Under the pieces are notes generated by a model. The model made no database searches and had not been told where the DNA came from. It saw only the letters and a list, made by a program, of their open reading frames with translations. From the NCBI GenBank assembly GCA_017644045.1, contig JAEPMI010000011.1, forward strand, positions 368,763 to 432,762: a stretch of DNA of 64,000 nt, read 5' to 3'. Of the stretch, positions 45,995 to 54,497 are shown piece by piece (position 1 is the first letter of the stretch; each line of letters opens with the position of its first letter). The position numbers and the translations under genes are program-made. This stretch comes from Deltaproteobacteria bacterium. Lineage in GTDB: Bacteria; Myxococcota_A; Polyangia; Polyangiales; Houyiibacteriaceae.

Positions 45995-48273
45995 GAGGTG
46001 GTCAGCTCCTCCTGCTGCTGGGGCTGGCGTCTTGCCAGTGCGGCCCCCAGGACCGTGACGTGGTCGAGTCCGACGTGACCGAGTCCGCTCATCCCGATCC
46101 GGCCGTCCCCGGTGTCGACGCCGACGAGGCCCTCGTCGCGCGGCTCACGGAGGCCCTCGAGGCCAAGGGGGAGGACTACGAGCCGCGCACCGAGCACCTC
46201 GAAGCGGATGGCTCGCCGACCTACACCAACCGCCTGATCCTCGAGGGCAGCCCCTACCTGCTCCAGCACGCGCACAACCCGGTGAACTGGTTCGCCTGGG
46301 GCGACGAGGCCTTCGAGCGGGCGAAGGCGCTCGATCGACCGGTGTTCCTGAGCGTCGGCTACTCGACCTGTCACTGGTGCCACGTGATGGAGCGCGAGTC
46401 CTTCGAGGACGAGGAGATCGCGCGCTTCATCAACGAGCATTTCGTGCCGATCAAGGTCGACCGCGAGGAGCGGCCGGACGTGGACTCGCTCTACATGACC
46501 GCGGTGCAACTGCTCACCCGTCGCGGTGGCTGGCCGATGACGGTGGTGATGACCCCGGAGGGCGAGCCCTTCTTCGGCGGCACCTATTTCCCGGCGCGCG
46601 ATGGTGACCGCGGTGCGCACCGTGGCTTCCTCAGCATCCTGCGCCAGCTCTCGACCGCCTACGCCGAGAACCGCGACGAAGTCCTCGAGGACGCGGCTCG
46701 GGTCAGTCAGCGCATGCAGGAGGTGTCGCGGCCACGGCCGCCTGCCGACGTGCCGGGCGAGGCGCTGATCGCGCAGACCTCGCGCCAGCTCATGCGCGGC
46801 TTCGACCCGCGGCATGGTGGCTGGGGCCGGGCGCCGAAGTTCCCGCAGCCGAGTCGGCTCGGGCTGCTTCTTCGCTTCGCGCGCCGCAGCGGCGACGCGG
46901 ACGCCCGCGAGCAGGTCACCAAGACCCTGCACGCGATGGCCGACGGCGGCCTCCGCGACCACGTGGGCGGCGGCTTCCACCGCTACTCGACCGACGCCCA
47001 CTGGCTGGTGCCCCACTTCGAGAAGATGCTCTACGACAACGCGCAGCTCGTCGTGGCCTACCTCGAGGGCTGGCAGCTCACCGGCGAGGCACGCTTCCGC
47101 GAGGTCGCGCTCGAGACCCTCCGCTACCTGCTCCGAGAGATGCAGGCGCCGGCCGGCGGTTTCTACTCGGCGACCGACGCGGACAGCCCCACCCCGAGCG
47201 GCGAGCGCGAGGAGGGCTGGTTCTTCACGTGGACCCCCGACGAGCTCGCGGCCGTGCTCCCCGCCGAGGACGCGGAGTGGCTCGGCGAGGTCCATGGCGT
47301 GACCCCTCGGGGCAACTTCGAAGGGCGCAGCATCCTCTTCCTGCCGAACGGCCCGACGGACGACCCCGCGCGACTCGAGGCTGCTCACCAGAAGCTCTAC
47401 GCTGCGCGCGCCGATCGGCCGCCGCCCCTGCGAGACGACAAGGTGGTGACGTCCTGGAACGGCCTGACGATCAGCGCCTTCGCCCGCGGTGCCCTTGCCA
47501 CGGGCGACGACTCGCTGGCGGCCGTCGGCATTCGCGCCGCCGACCACGCGCTGCGGGTCGCGGTCGACGCGGACGGACGGCTGGTGCGTCGCGTGCTCGG
47601 AGGCGACGCGCGGCAGCGCGCGTTCCTCGAAGACTACGCCTTCCTGATCCGCGGGCTCCTCGACCTGCACGAGGCGACGGGTGAGACCCGCTGGCTCACG
47701 GAGGCGCGGCGACTCCAGGCCGAGCAGGACCGGCTCTTCGGCGACGAGGCGGGCGGCTATTGGCGGAGTCCCTCGGATGGCGAGGCGCTATTGCTGCGCG
47801 ACAAGCCCGGGGACGACGGGGCCATCCCCTCGGGCAACGCCATCGCCGCCGACAACCTCCTGCGCCTCGCCGCCCTCGGCGAGGACGCGGAGCTCCAGCA
47901 ACGCGCCGAGCGACTCTTCGCGGCCTTCGGGGCCGACCTCACCGAACGGGCGCTCGGCGCGACCCGAATGCTGCAGTCGCTCGATCGCTTGCACGACACC
48001 GCGCGTGAGGTGGTCATCGTCCACGAGGGCGACCGCTCGAAGGCCGAGCCGCTGCTCGCGGTGCTTCGCCGGACCTTCTTGCCCAATAGGGTGCTCCTCG
48101 TGGTCTCGGAGAGCGAAGCCACCGCGCTCGCGGCATCGGTTCCCCTGCTCGAGGGCAAGCGGGTGATGGGCGAGGGCGCGACCGCGTACGTCTGCGAGCG
48201 TGGCCGTTGCGAACGACCGACGAACGACCCGGCGGTCTTCGCCGAGCAGCTCGCACAGGTCCGGCCGCTCTGA
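45991..48273 (+). CDS. DUF255/YyaL-like thioredoxin-fold lipoprotein
   Basis: A 760-residue protein of the YyaL/SSP411 family. [12 protein letters not shown] gives a lipoprotein signal, unusual for this family, which is mostly cytosolic. The thioredoxin-like domain (about 85-200) starts with [21 protein letters not shown] and has the pair CHWCH near 126; the rest is an (alpha/alpha)6 barrel as in epimerases and glycoside hydrolases ([33 protein letters not shown]). Function of the family is not settled. GTG start coupled to the UbiB-like gene. Confidence 0.82.
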   Translation: MRGGQLLLLLGLASCQCGPQDRDVVESDVTESAHPDPAVPGVDADEALVARLTEALEAKGEDYEPRTEHLEADGSPTYTNRLILEGSPYLLQHAHNPVNWFAWGDEAFERAKALDRPVFLSVGYSTCHWCHVMERESFEDEEIARFINEHFVPIKVDREERPDVDSLYMTAVQLLTRRGGWPMTVVMTPEGEPFFGGTYFPARDGDRGAHRGFLSILRQLSTAYAENRDEVLEDAARVSQRMQEVSRPRPPADVPGEALIAQTSRQLMRGFDPRHGGWGRAPKFPQPSRLGLLLRFARRSGDADAREQVTKTLHAMADGGLRDHVGGGFHRYSTDAHWLVPHFEKMLYDNAQLVVAYLEGWQLTGEARFREVALETLRYLLREMQAPAGGFYSATDADSPTPSGEREEGWFFTWTPDELAAVLPAEDAEWLGEVHGVTPRGNFEGRSILFLPNGPTDDPARLEAAHQKLYAARADRPPPLRDDKVVTSWNGLTISAFARGALATGDDSLAAVGIRAADHALRVAVDADGRLVRRVLGGDARQRAFLEDYAFLIRGLLDLHEATGETRWLTEARRLQAEQDRLFGDEAGGYWRSPSDGEALLLRDKPGDDGAIPSGNAIAADNLLRLAALGEDAELQQRAERLFAAFGADLTERALGATRMLQSLDRLHDTAREVVIVHEGDRSKAEPLLAVLRRTFLPNRVLLVVSESEATALAASVPLLEGKRVMGEGATAYVCERGRCERPTNDPAVFAEQLAQVRPL

Positions 48274-48317
48274 CCCCGAAGTGGCAAGCGCCGCGGGGGA
48301 CCGCTAGAACGGATCGC

Positions 48318-48857
48318 ATGGGCGATCGACCACGGCTCTTCCGGACCCGGCGCGTGGCCGTCGAGGTGGCGGCGGGGGTCGTCCTGGCGATCGGTCTGCT
48401 CATTTCGGGCTACGCGCTCGGCGGCGCGATCATCGAGGGCATCCCGCGGAGCGAGAGCGTTCAGCTCGTGCTGATGGGTCCCAACGATCTCGTGATCGCC
48501 AAGCTGAAGCTCGGCGCGGTGATGGCCCTCGCGCCCCTGCTTTCGTTGGTGGCGCTCCAGCTCCACCGGCTCGGCGCGCGGGCCCACCCCAGCTGGCGTG
48601 CCACGCTCATCCACGTTGCCGTGCCCATCCTCGCCGTGGCCTTCGGCGTCGGCGCGCAGATCCACGCGCTCCACACCGTGGCCATCGTCGACCCGATGAT
48701 GAGCGGCCAGCCCTTCATGATCGCCATCCGCGATACGCTCCCCGGGTACCTGACCGGGAACCTGCTCGTGCTCACGGCCCTCGTGCTCTGGACCGCGGCC
48801 TTCGCGACCGCGCGCGCTCGCAGGACGGTGAAGGCGCGCGAGCCAGAGACCTTCTAA
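48318..48857 (+). CDS. Small membrane protein, unknown function
   Basis: A 179-residue protein with about four hydrophobic segments (VAVEVAAGVVLAIGLLISGY, AVMALAPLLSLVALQL, LIHVAVPILAVAFGVG, LTGNLLVLTALVLWTAA). I recognise no family. TAGAAC ends seven bases before the ATG. Its TAA stop is formed by the first bases of the inverted-repeat element that follows. Confidence 0.6.
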   Translation: MGDRPRLFRTRRVAVEVAAGVVLAIGLLISGYALGGAIIEGIPRSESVQLVLMGPNDLVIAKLKLGAVMALAPLLSLVALQLHRLGARAHPSWRATLIHVAVPILAVAFGVGAQIHALHTVAIVDPMMSGQPFMIAIRDTLPGYLTGNLLVLTALVLWTAAFATARARRTVKAREPETF

Positions 48858-49021
48858 ACCAGAGTTCGTGATTCTGGATATGGGACCGGGCGAGGCATCC
48901 GGCTTCGCAATTCGTGATCCGCGGCAACGAAGGACGGCCCGTAGGCCATTCGAGGCGCTCGGGCGCGGAGTGCGGCGTCGGGGACCGGCGAGGGCGTATC
49001 CAGAATCACGAACTCTGGTTT
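48856..49021. repeat. 166-bp inverted-repeat element
   Basis: Perfect 25-bp arms (48856-48880 and 48997-49021, starting AAACCAGAGTTCGTG) surround a 116-bp core. Both flanking convergent genes end in the arms, which supply most bases of their TAA stops. The core contains a partial extra copy of the arm (ATTCGTGATCC) and a repeated GGGACCGG. It could be a MITE-like element or a bidirectional terminator hairpin. There is no transposase and no clear target duplication. Confidence 0.7.
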
Positions 49022-49449
49022 TAGGGGCGGCGGCCGAAGAGGACGCGCACCGAGAGCGCCGAGAGCACGAAGGTCGCCGCCGTCAGCCCGACGAGCATCG
49101 GGATCGACGAGGGCTTGGGCAGCGCGATCTGCCAGACCGCGACCACGAAGGGCGAGAGCAGCCCCCCGAACCAGCACCGGATGCCGGTCGGGAGCGCGCG
49201 GAACTTGGAGCGGAGGAGCGCGACGTCCACCGCGACGAGCGCCACGGCCAGGGTGCTCGCCCAGAAGCTGCCGAGGAGCATGGCCAGCCACCACTCGTCG
49301 GTGAAGCGACCGGCGAGCCCGACCCAGTCGGCGAGCGCATCGAGCGACTCGGTGCCGGCGGCGAGGGTGATCAGGATCCAGATGGTGACCATCGGGCCGA
49401 GGAGGGTGCCGCGTGCCCAGCGGCTGAGGGTGACCGAGCGCAGCTCCAT
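49021..49449 (-). CDS. Small membrane protein, unknown function
   Basis: A 142-residue protein with four hydrophobic segments (GPMVTIWILITLAAG, WWLAMLLGSFWASTLAVALV and others). I recognise no family. TAAGCT ends six bases before the ATG. Its TAA overlaps the right arm of the inverted-repeat element. Confidence 0.6.
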   Translation of the reverse strand: MELRSVTLSRWARGTLLGPMVTIWILITLAAGTESLDALADWVGLAGRFTDEWWLAMLLGSFWASTLAVALVAVDVALLRSKFRALPTGIRCWFGGLLSPFVVAVWQIALPKPSSIPMLVGLTAATFVLSALSVRVLFGRRP

Positions 49450-49504
49450 GCCGGGAGCTTAGCAGCCCGGCGCCCGGAAGCCCGGGCCGGGCTATCCTCG
49501 GCCC

Positions 49505-50092
49505 ATGGTGGCCCCGGCCCCGAGTGACGACCCCGCGCGCGATGCGATCGCCGGCAATATCGATGCGCTCTGGGCGCTCATGGACCTCGACAGCTCGTCC
49601 GACGCCGACCGCCAGGCCTACAAGTGGCTCTGCGTGGCGAGCGACTTCGGCCACCGTGAGGCGGACGAGCGCATCGGCGACGTGCTCGAGGTCAGCTCGC
49701 TCCGCTACGACGACGACGGCTACGAGCAGGCCTCGGCGCACTTCGAGCTCGGGCTGGCCTACCTCGAGGGTGGAGAGGGGCTGCCGGAAGACCTCCGGCT
49801 GGCGCGTCAGCACCTGGAGGAGGCGTTCGACGCCCACACCATCGAGCAGATCATGGCGGGGACGGCTCGCCACTACGACATGGACGCGATCCGCGCGCGC
49901 CTCGACGAGTGGTCGCTCGCCGAGCTCGAGCGAGCCCTCACGTTTCCCACCGACCCCTACCGGGCCGTTGGTCGGCATGCGGATCGACTCCGACGCCTTC
50001 GAGAGCTGAACGCGCCAGCGGTCATTCGCCAGCACGAAGCGGCGATGTTGCGCGAAGCGGTCGACGCCGTGCTCGCGCTCGACGAGGACTGA
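49505..50092 (+). CDS. Sel1/TPR-like helical repeat protein
   Basis: A 195-residue soluble protein. The stretch YKWLCVASDFGHREADERIGD and ASAHFELGLAYLEGGEGLP look like Sel1-type helical repeats, followed by further helices. Likely a protein-binding scaffold; no enzyme motif. TATCCT ends six bases before the ATG. Confidence 0.6.
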   Translation: MVAPAPSDDPARDAIAGNIDALWALMDLDSSSDADRQAYKWLCVASDFGHREADERIGDVLEVSSLRYDDDGYEQASAHFELGLAYLEGGEGLPEDLRLARQHLEEAFDAHTIEQIMAGTARHYDMDAIRARLDEWSLAELERALTFPTDPYRAVGRHADRLRRLRELNAPAVIRQHEAAMLREAVDAVLALDED

Positions 50093-50794
50093 TCAGCGCT
50101 TGGTCGCGACCACCCGGACCAGCCGATCGAAGGGTGGCTCGAAGGGGTGGTCGGCCTCGACGTCGAAGCCCGCCGCCTGGAGAAGCGCTCGCGCGCGGGG
50201 GAGCTCGAAGGTCAGGTAGAACATGATGAAGGGCGGCCGCCAGAGGGCGTTGCGCACGTGCATGACGCCGTTGAAGGCGCGGGCCATGGCGCGGCCGACG
50301 AAGCGCCCCTGCGACGGGTCGGTGGTGGCGAAGACGAAGCGCCCGCCGGGCCTCAAGAGCCGGTGGGTGGCGGCGACGAAGGTTGGCTCGTCGGTGGGCC
50401 GGATGTGACCGAAGGCGCCGAAGCAGGTCGCGACGTCGAAGGCCCCCTCGAGCTCGGGCGGCGGCGCGAGGGCGTCGCCCTGGAGCAGCTCGGCGTTCGG
50501 CAGTCGGTGCCGCGCCTGTTCGAGCATGCCCGCGCTCCGGTCGATGCCGACGACCCGATCGGCGTTGCCGGCCAGCACACCGAGGGCGGCGCCAGTGCCG
50601 CAGCAGAGATCGATGGCCGCCGGAACGCGCTCGACCCCGTCGAGGGCTCGGCGGACGATCGGATCGGGGGTGCGGAAGGGCGTCGCGTCGAAGCGGGGCG
50701 CGAGCCGGTCGTAGCCGCCGTCCGTGGAGGATAGGGCCTGGACCGTCAGCTCCCACCAGCTGGGTCCGCTCGGTCCGAAGGGGCGCCAGCGCAC
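50093..50794 (-). CDS. Class I SAM-dependent methyltransferase
   Basis: A 233-residue methyltransferase. Motif I is AIDLCCGTGAALGVL (about 60), motif II VVGIDRSAGMLEQARHR, the acidic-core step DVATCFGAFGHI, and RLLRPGGRFVFAT closes the fold. It resembles UbiE/BioC-type small-molecule methyltransferases; substrate unknown. TATTCA ends six bases before the GTG start. Confidence 0.82.
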   Translation of the reverse strand: MRWRPFGPSGPSWWELTVQALSSTDGGYDRLAPRFDATPFRTPDPIVRRALDGVERVPAAIDLCCGTGAALGVLAGNADRVVGIDRSAGMLEQARHRLPNAELLQGDALAPPPELEGAFDVATCFGAFGHIRPTDEPTFVAATHRLLRPGGRFVFATTDPSQGRFVGRAMARAFNGVMHVRNALWRPPFIMFYLTFELPRARALLQAAGFDVEADHPFEPPFDRLVRVVATKR

Positions 50795-50845
50795 GAAGGT
50801 TGAATAGCAGATCGCGGCGGCGCCCGTGGTGGGCTATGGAGGCAC

Positions 50846-51190
50846 GTGCTCTGGCTGCGCTTCGCGAAGCTCCTCGGGGTGCTGGTTCTGGTGGCCGGCA
50901 CGGTGGGAGCGGTCTTTCCGGGGCTCGATGGGCCGGTGCGGAAGCGCTTCGCCTATCTCGTCGCGGGGCTCGGCTTCGGCGCGACCTGGACCGCCGGACT
51001 CCTGCTCCTGCACTGGCGTGGATACTCGATGCTCTCCACCTGGGTGGTGGCCTCGATGGCGGCCTCGCTGGTGAGCCTGCAGGGGGTCCTCTTCGCGGCC
51101 GGGCGAGAGCGAACCAGTCTCACCATCGCGGGGGTGGCCTTGCTCCCTCTCGTTCTCGTGCTCGCCCTGATGGTCTGGCGCCCCGCCTGA
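50846..51190 (+). CDS. Small membrane protein, unknown function
   Basis: A 114-residue protein that is almost entirely hydrophobic, with four probable membrane helices. I recognise no family with confidence. TATGGA ends five bases before the GTG start. Confidence 0.55.
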   Translation: MLWLRFAKLLGVLVLVAGTVGAVFPGLDGPVRKRFAYLVAGLGFGATWTAGLLLLHWRGYSMLSTWVVASMAASLVSLQGVLFAAGRERTSLTIAGVALLPLVLVLALMVWRPA

Positions 51191-51252
51191 CTGCTGGACG
51201 TAGTTTTCCGGTGTGAGCGCGAGCGCTGGCGGCTTCCGGCGGTACGAGTACG

Positions 51253-53310
51253 ATGCGCGGCGATATGTCGCCCAACGTGCGCTCCCTCGTCCGGCTCGCG
51301 GCGCTCCTCGCGCTGGCCCTCCCCACCGCCGCCACGGCGCAGTTCGACGACGAATTCGACGACGAGTTCGAAGAGGAGCCGGCAGAGGAGGCTCCCGCCG
51401 AGCAGCCCCCGAGCTCCGGTGGTGGCTTCGACGACGAGTTCGCCGACGACGCGTTCCCCGAAGAGTCGGAGTCGGAGTCGGCGTCGGAGTCAGCGTCGGA
51501 GTCGGAGTCGGAGTCGGAGTCAGCGTCGGAGTCGGAGTCGGAGTCGGAGGACGAGGGCCCGATCATGACGGCCGAAGAGGTCCAGGCCGCGATCGCCGAC
51601 TGGGAGCCGCCGCCCCCCGACCCGGCAGACGAGCGGCGCCTCCGGTTGATGCCGACCCTCGCCGGCGCGAGCGGAGGCTTCCGCCTCGCCGACGCGCGGC
51701 CGGGCGCGGCCGGCACCTGGCGGATGCAGCTCGCGGTCGGCTACTTCAAGAAGGACGGCTTCCTCGAAGAGGGCGACGACCACGACACCGTCAACGCGTC
51801 GCTGAGCGCCGCGTGGTCGCCGATCGACCTGCTCGAGCTCTACCTGGGCATCCACAGCCAGGCCGCGTTCAACCGCGCGGACTTCCCGCCGCTCATCATG
51901 GCGCTCGGCGACTTCACCCTGGGCGCGAAGGTCGGCGCCGAGCTGAGCCCGATCTTCAGCGTTGGTGGTGACGTGCGCTTCGAGCTCCCCACCGGTGGCG
52001 GTGTCGGTGTCGGCTTCGAGGGCATGGGCGTCGGACTACGCGCGATGGGTACCGCCGACCTGCGCGGCCGCGACGAGCCGCTGCCGCTCGTGTTCCGTGG
52101 TGTGCTCGGCTACACCTTCGACCGCACCGAGCGACTCATCGACGGAGTGGAGCAGCGTCGCTACGACGCCCTCGGCGACGACGCGCTCCCGATCGAGCAG
52201 GAGTCGCGTCACCTGATCAACCGGGTGGAGCGCTTCGGTCTCGGGGTGAACCGCACCGACTTCCTCCACATCGGTCTCGGCATGGAGGCGCCGATCGAGC
52301 TCCCCAAGGAGACCACCCTCGCGCCGCTCCTCGAGTACCGCTGGGACATCCCGGTGAACCGGCAGGGCTACGTCTGTCCGTTCGTGGATGCCGAGGGCGA
52401 GGACTCCTGCCTGGACCAGCAGGGGGCCTCCTCGCACCCGATGAGCCTGACGCTCGGCGCGCGGGCGCGAATGCCCTCGAGCGGCGTCCAGGCGACGTTC
52501 GCGATCGACATCGGCATGACCGGCCGCAAGGCGTCGCAGGTCGTCCGCGAGCTCGCGGCCAACGCCCCTTGGCGCATCTGGCTCGGCGTCGGCTACACCT
52601 TCGACCCGCGCGACCCCCCGCCGGCGCCCGTCTTCCGCCAGGCGCGTGACGTCGAGGTCGAGGTCGGGCCGGAGCCGCCCGTCGAAGGCCGCGTGATCGG
52701 CCGCCTGCTCGAGCGCGGGACCACGTACCCGGTGCCGAACGGCATCGTGAACTTCGTCGACCGGACCGAGACCTCGCTCCGCGCGACCGAGCAGGGCACC
52801 TTCACCTCCTACCGCTTCACGCCGGGTCCCGTGACGATGCTGGCGCTCGCGCCCGGCTTCATGCCCGCGAACTGCGAGACCGCCATCCCCGAGGAAGGCG
52901 GCGACGTCGAGGTCGTCTGCGAGCTCCAGCGTGCGCTCGTCGAGGTCGAGGAGGATCGCGTCGTCATCCTGGAGAAGATCCAGTTCGCCCACGACTCCGC
53001 CGAGATCCTCGAGGCCTCGTTCGGACTGATGCAGCAGATCGCCGACGCGCTCCGCGACAACCCGGACATCGCGGTGGTCGAGATCCAGGGCCACACCGAC
53101 GACACCGGCACCCACGCCTACAACGCGCAGCTCAGCCAGCAGCGCGCCGAGTCGGTCGAGGCCTGGCTCACCGAGCACGGCATCGCGGAATCGCGGCTGC
53201 GGGCTCGGGGTTATGGCGAGACCGTGCCACTGGTGAACGAGCCCACGGACGAAGCTCGGGCTCGCAATCGCCGGGTGGAGTTCCGTATCCTCCAGCACAG
53301 CGGCCGCTGA
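51253..53310 (+). CDS. OmpA-family outer-membrane protein with acidic tract
   Basis: A 685-residue protein. A signal peptide (LAALLALALPTAATA, cut before QFDDE) is followed by an acidic segment of DDEFDDEFEEEPAEE and then a run of Ser-Glu repeats (about 70-98) encoded by a GAGTCG/GCGTCG array. Residues about 130-450 look like an outer-membrane beta-barrel (alternating hydrophobic strands and Gly/Arg turns), about 470-560 like a carboxypeptidase-regulatory/PEGA domain, and about 570-685 are OmpA: IQFAHDSAEILEASF, then IQGHTDDTGTHAYNAQLSQ and RNRRVEFRIL. The protein would link the outer membrane to peptidoglycan. Confidence 0.82.
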   Translation: MRGDMSPNVRSLVRLAALLALALPTAATAQFDDEFDDEFEEEPAEEAPAEQPPSSGGGFDDEFADDAFPEESESESASESASESESESESASESESESEDEGPIMTAEEVQAAIADWEPPPPDPADERRLRLMPTLAGASGGFRLADARPGAAGTWRMQLAVGYFKKDGFLEEGDDHDTVNASLSAAWSPIDLLELYLGIHSQAAFNRADFPPLIMALGDFTLGAKVGAELSPIFSVGGDVRFELPTGGGVGVGFEGMGVGLRAMGTADLRGRDEPLPLVFRGVLGYTFDRTERLIDGVEQRRYDALGDDALPIEQESRHLINRVERFGLGVNRTDFLHIGLGMEAPIELPKETTLAPLLEYRWDIPVNRQGYVCPFVDAEGEDSCLDQQGASSHPMSLTLGARARMPSSGVQATFAIDIGMTGRKASQVVRELAANAPWRIWLGVGYTFDPRDPPPAPVFRQARDVEVEVGPEPPVEGRVIGRLLERGTTYPVPNGIVNFVDRTETSLRATEQGTFTSYRFTPGPVTMLALAPGFMPANCETAIPEEGGDVEVVCELQRALVEVEEDRVVILEKIQFAHDSAEILEASFGLMQQIADALRDNPDIAVVEIQGHTDDTGTHAYNAQLSQQRAESVEAWLTEHGIAESRLRARGYGETVPLVNEPTDEARARNRRVEFRILQHSGR
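51464..51552. repeat. Ser-Glu microsatellite (GAGTCG/GCGTCG array)
   Basis: About 15 six-base units of GAGTCG with interspersed GCGTCG, in frame in the OmpA-family gene, coding (SE) and (SA) dipeptides. Six-base units keep the frame if copies are gained or lost, so the acidic stalk may vary in length between strains. Confidence 0.8.
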
Positions 53311-53324
53311 GCCGAGACGAGACG

Positions 53325-54494
53325 ATGAGGGAGAGCGACCCCAAGCCCAGCACCATGTCCCCGAAGGAACGAAAGCGGTTCCGGATCCGGGTGGTGCTCG
53401 CCACCGTGGCCACGGTCGTGGTCGTCGGCGGAGGTGCGTCCATGCTCGCCCACTGCGCCCGCGGCGGCCCCGGCGCCAGCAACGGCGGCGACGCCGAGTA
53501 CGCCGAGGCGCGCCAGCTCTACCGGACCTACTGCGGCCTCTGCCACGGCGACGAAGGCGAAGGCTACGCGGCGGATGACGCAAACGCGCTCAACAACCAG
53601 GACTTCCTGGTCAGCGTCTCGAACGAGTTCCTCCGGGTCGCCATCGCCGAGGGTCACCCCGGCACGGCGATGGCCGCGTACCACGAGAGCCGTGGCGGCC
53701 CGCTCGACGACTCGGAGATCGACGCGCTCATCCAGCTGATGCGGAGCTGGCAGGAAGAGGACATGGTCGCCGTCGACGACGTGGTCGTGAACGGCGACGC
53801 GCTCCGCGGCGCCGAGGTCTTCGCGCGGGAGTGCGCTCGCTGTCATGGCGACCGGGGCCAGGGCGACAGCGCCATCTCGCTCAACCACCCGGTCTACCTG
53901 CGCACGGCCAGCGACGGTCAGATCCGCTACGCGATCGCCAAGGGGCGTCGAGGCACGCCGATGCCTGCCTTCGAGGGTGAGCTCTCCGAGCAGAGCATCG
54001 ACGACCTCGTCGCGCTCATCCGTAGCTGGGAGCCCGAGGACAACGAGGCCGAGGAGGCCGAGGGCCCGAACGTCGCGGCCATGGACGGCCCGGTCATCGT
54101 CAACCCCGACGGCGAGGCGCCGGACTTCCCGGCGCTCCGGGAGGGTCGCTACATCTCCTCTCAGGCGGTCGCCGACGCGCTGCAGTCCGGGCGCCGGATG
54201 GTGATCCTCGACGCGCGCGCTGCGTCCGACTACGCGCGCTTCCACCTCCCGGGCGCCATCCCCTCGCCCTACTACGAGGTGGAGACGGTGATGGAGCGGA
54301 TCCCGAACGACGGCACCTGGGTCATCGCCTACTGCGCTTGCCCGCACGCGGCATCCGGTCGAGTGATGGACTTCCTGCGCGAACACGACTTCCAGAACAC
54401 CGCGGTGCTCGACGAGGGCGTCCTCCACTGGCGTGACGAGGGCTTTCCCGTGGTCGTCGGTGACGAGCCGGGCACCCTGGCCGACGCGGAGTAG
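53325..54494 (+). CDS. Dihaem cytochrome c fused to rhodanese domain
   Basis: A 389-residue protein. After a basic N-terminus and one membrane anchor (VVLATVATVVVVGGGASML) come two cytochrome c domains with CGLCH (about 69) and CARCH (about 170); matching Met ligands are probably the Met of GTAMAAYHE and of GTPMPAFEG. Residues about 270-385 form a rhodanese with ARAASDYARFHLPGAIP and the active-site loop YCACPHAASG (Cys about 335). Facing the periplasm, it could couple sulphane-sulphur transfer to electron transfer. It starts 14 bases after the OmpA gene and ends three bases before polA. Confidence 0.8.
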   Translation: MRESDPKPSTMSPKERKRFRIRVVLATVATVVVVGGGASMLAHCARGGPGASNGGDAEYAEARQLYRTYCGLCHGDEGEGYAADDANALNNQDFLVSVSNEFLRVAIAEGHPGTAMAAYHESRGGPLDDSEIDALIQLMRSWQEEDMVAVDDVVVNGDALRGAEVFARECARCHGDRGQGDSAISLNHPVYLRTASDGQIRYAIAKGRRGTPMPAFEGELSEQSIDDLVALIRSWEPEDNEAEEAEGPNVAAMDGPVIVNPDGEAPDFPALREGRYISSQAVADALQSGRRMVILDARAASDYARFHLPGAIPSPYYEVETVMERIPNDGTWVIAYCACPHAASGRVMDFLREHDFQNTAVLDEGVLHWRDEGFPVVVGDEPGTLADAE

Positions 54495-54497
54495 CGG

